Assembly: GCA_964542665.1 (NCBI GenBank)
Contig: CAZIUF010000041.1
Span: 1 to 6,201 of the forward strand
DNA from: JAGOLU01 sp964542665
Lineage (GTDB): Bacteria; Patescibacteriota; Microgenomatia; UBA1406; GWC2-37-13
Direction of reading: 5' to 3'
Length of the DNA stretch: 6,201 nucleotides
The translations under genes were made by a program, and so were the position numbers. Positions 5,593 to 6,201 of the stretch are shown one piece after another. Every line of letters starts with the position of its first letter. Position 1 is the stretch's first letter. The notes beneath the pieces were generated by a model that made no database searches, was not told where the DNA came from, and was given only the letters and a program-made list of their open reading frames with translations.

Positions 5593-6201
5593 TTATTCTA
5601 CGCTATTGCACCAGGCATCGCCGTCTTTGGTCGGTTTACCCGAAGCATCTCGCGGACCAGCATATTCGAAGTCCTTTGTATGTTTTGCATGACCAGGATT
5701 GCTGATACTCACAGGCAGAGCGTTCCATGCTTTAGAACCACTTGTCCAGTGACATATCCCTACGAGAGCTGGATTTGGTGAGGGAACAGTGGTAAGTGTT
5801 GGCACGATCGTGATGGTTGGGGTCGGCTCACAGGGGCCCGGACTCATTACAAATACAACAGGATTTGAGAATGTTGGAGTGATCGCTGGGGGCACTGGAT
5901 TGATGAAAGCAGACGCTGTGTATGATCCTGGCGCCAAATAGTGAGGATCTGTCACGTCGTTTGGATTGACCGAGTAAGTGTACATACCGGTTACATCTGT
6001 TGTGAGCACAACGGGAGTAAAGATTGTGGGCGACTGAAACACCATAGTAACAGGGGTATTAGCAGGTCCTTGTCCTGAAAAAATGAGATTACATGATGGC
6101 AGTTCGGTCCGAACAGCTAAAGTCAGTGATACACCGTCGATTGCAGAGACTGCAGCAGTTTTTCCGAGTCTATAACCGAGGAAGACAAGACCAGATAATG
6201 C
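5593..6201 (-). CDS. Exported protein with Ig-like region, Pro/Thr linker and C-terminal Cys/His domain (N-terminus outside window)
   Basis: Function not recognised. The frame is open to the window edge and shows 202 residues; the ATG at 6043-6045 is internal. The first visible residues, ALSGLVFLGYRLGK, look like the end of an N-terminal signal or anchor helix, so probably only 10-20 residues are missing. Next comes a beta-rich segment (about 6110-5830) with SGQGPANTPVTM, DVTGMYTYSV and APGSYTASA, the pattern of bacterial Ig-like surface domains. A Pro/Thr/Val-rich linker (EPTPTITIVPTLTTVPSPNP) follows. The last 55 residues (5760-5596) start GICHWTSGS and hold VSISNPGHAKHTKDFEY, then end WCNSVE. 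This resembles, from memory, the short ICHxTG...H..H..D modules at the C-termini of many CPR secreted proteins. Cysteines at the segment edges may form disulfides. It is likely a cell-surface or secreted protein; ligand unknown. Confidence 0.82.
   Translation of the reverse strand, partial: ALSGLVFLGYRLGKTAAVSAIDGVSLTLAVRTELPSCNLIFSGQGPANTPVTMVFQSPTIFTPVVLTTDVTGMYTYSVNPNDVTDPHYLAPGSYTASAFINPVPPAITPTFSNPVVFVMSPGPCEPTPTITIVPTLTTVPSPNPALVGICHWTSGSKAWNALPVSISNPGHAKHTKDFEYAGPRDASGKPTKDGDAWCNSVE

Noticed and set aside
1..6201. CRISPR array, transposon ends, tRNA, defence or toxin-antitoxin genes
   Set aside because: No regularly spaced repeats, transposase, cloverleaf-like sequence or recognisable defence family was found on either strand.

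Overview
The window holds seven protein-coding genes, two of them cut by the window edges, packed with short gaps; the longest gap is about 117 bases. No rRNA, tRNA, CRISPR array, insertion sequence or phage gene was seen. The content suggests a Patescibacteria (CPR) bacterium, possibly of the Microgenomates type. The clues are short intergenic spacers, an ArnT/PMT-like membrane glycosyltransferase of the form common in that group, a secreted protein with a Pro/Thr-rich linker, a small anchored two-cysteine protein, few Shine-Dalgarno sequences, and an AT-rich intergenic repeat. This placement is inferred from protein style and memory, not from a marker gene. TGA ends at least two clear genes, so UGA does not appear to be recoded.

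Layout from left to right: the C-terminal part of a P1B-type heavy-metal ATPase (+, 1-782) converges on an MTH1-like Nudix hydrolase (-, about 792-1274). An AT-rich repeat (1270-1299) separates the Nudix gene from hflX (-, 1313-2443). Upstream of hflX is a small membrane-anchored protein of unknown function (-, 2507-3097). A divergent promoter region (3098-3214) leads to a GT-C glycosyltransferase (+, 3215-4918), which converges on tag, DNA-3-methyladenine glycosylase I (-, 4945-5526). A perfect 12-bp hairpin (5549-5582) separates tag from a partial secreted protein (-, 5593-6201) carrying an Ig-like region, a Pro/Thr linker and a C-terminal Cys/His domain.

The genes look like housekeeping and stress functions and do not form a single pathway. 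Nudix (sanitising oxidised nucleotides), Tag (repairing alkylated DNA) and HflX (ribosome-associated GTPase) all fit damage and stress handling. The ATPase exports or imports a metal ion. The glycosyltransferase and the two exported proteins belong to the cell surface. I see no defence island or clearly new multi-gene system. The points that most deserve a second look are the Nudix gene with no normal start codon next to an AT repeat, its eukaryotic MTH1-like active site, -10 elements so close to start codons that leaderless mRNAs are likely, and the Cys/His domain at the end of the secreted protein.
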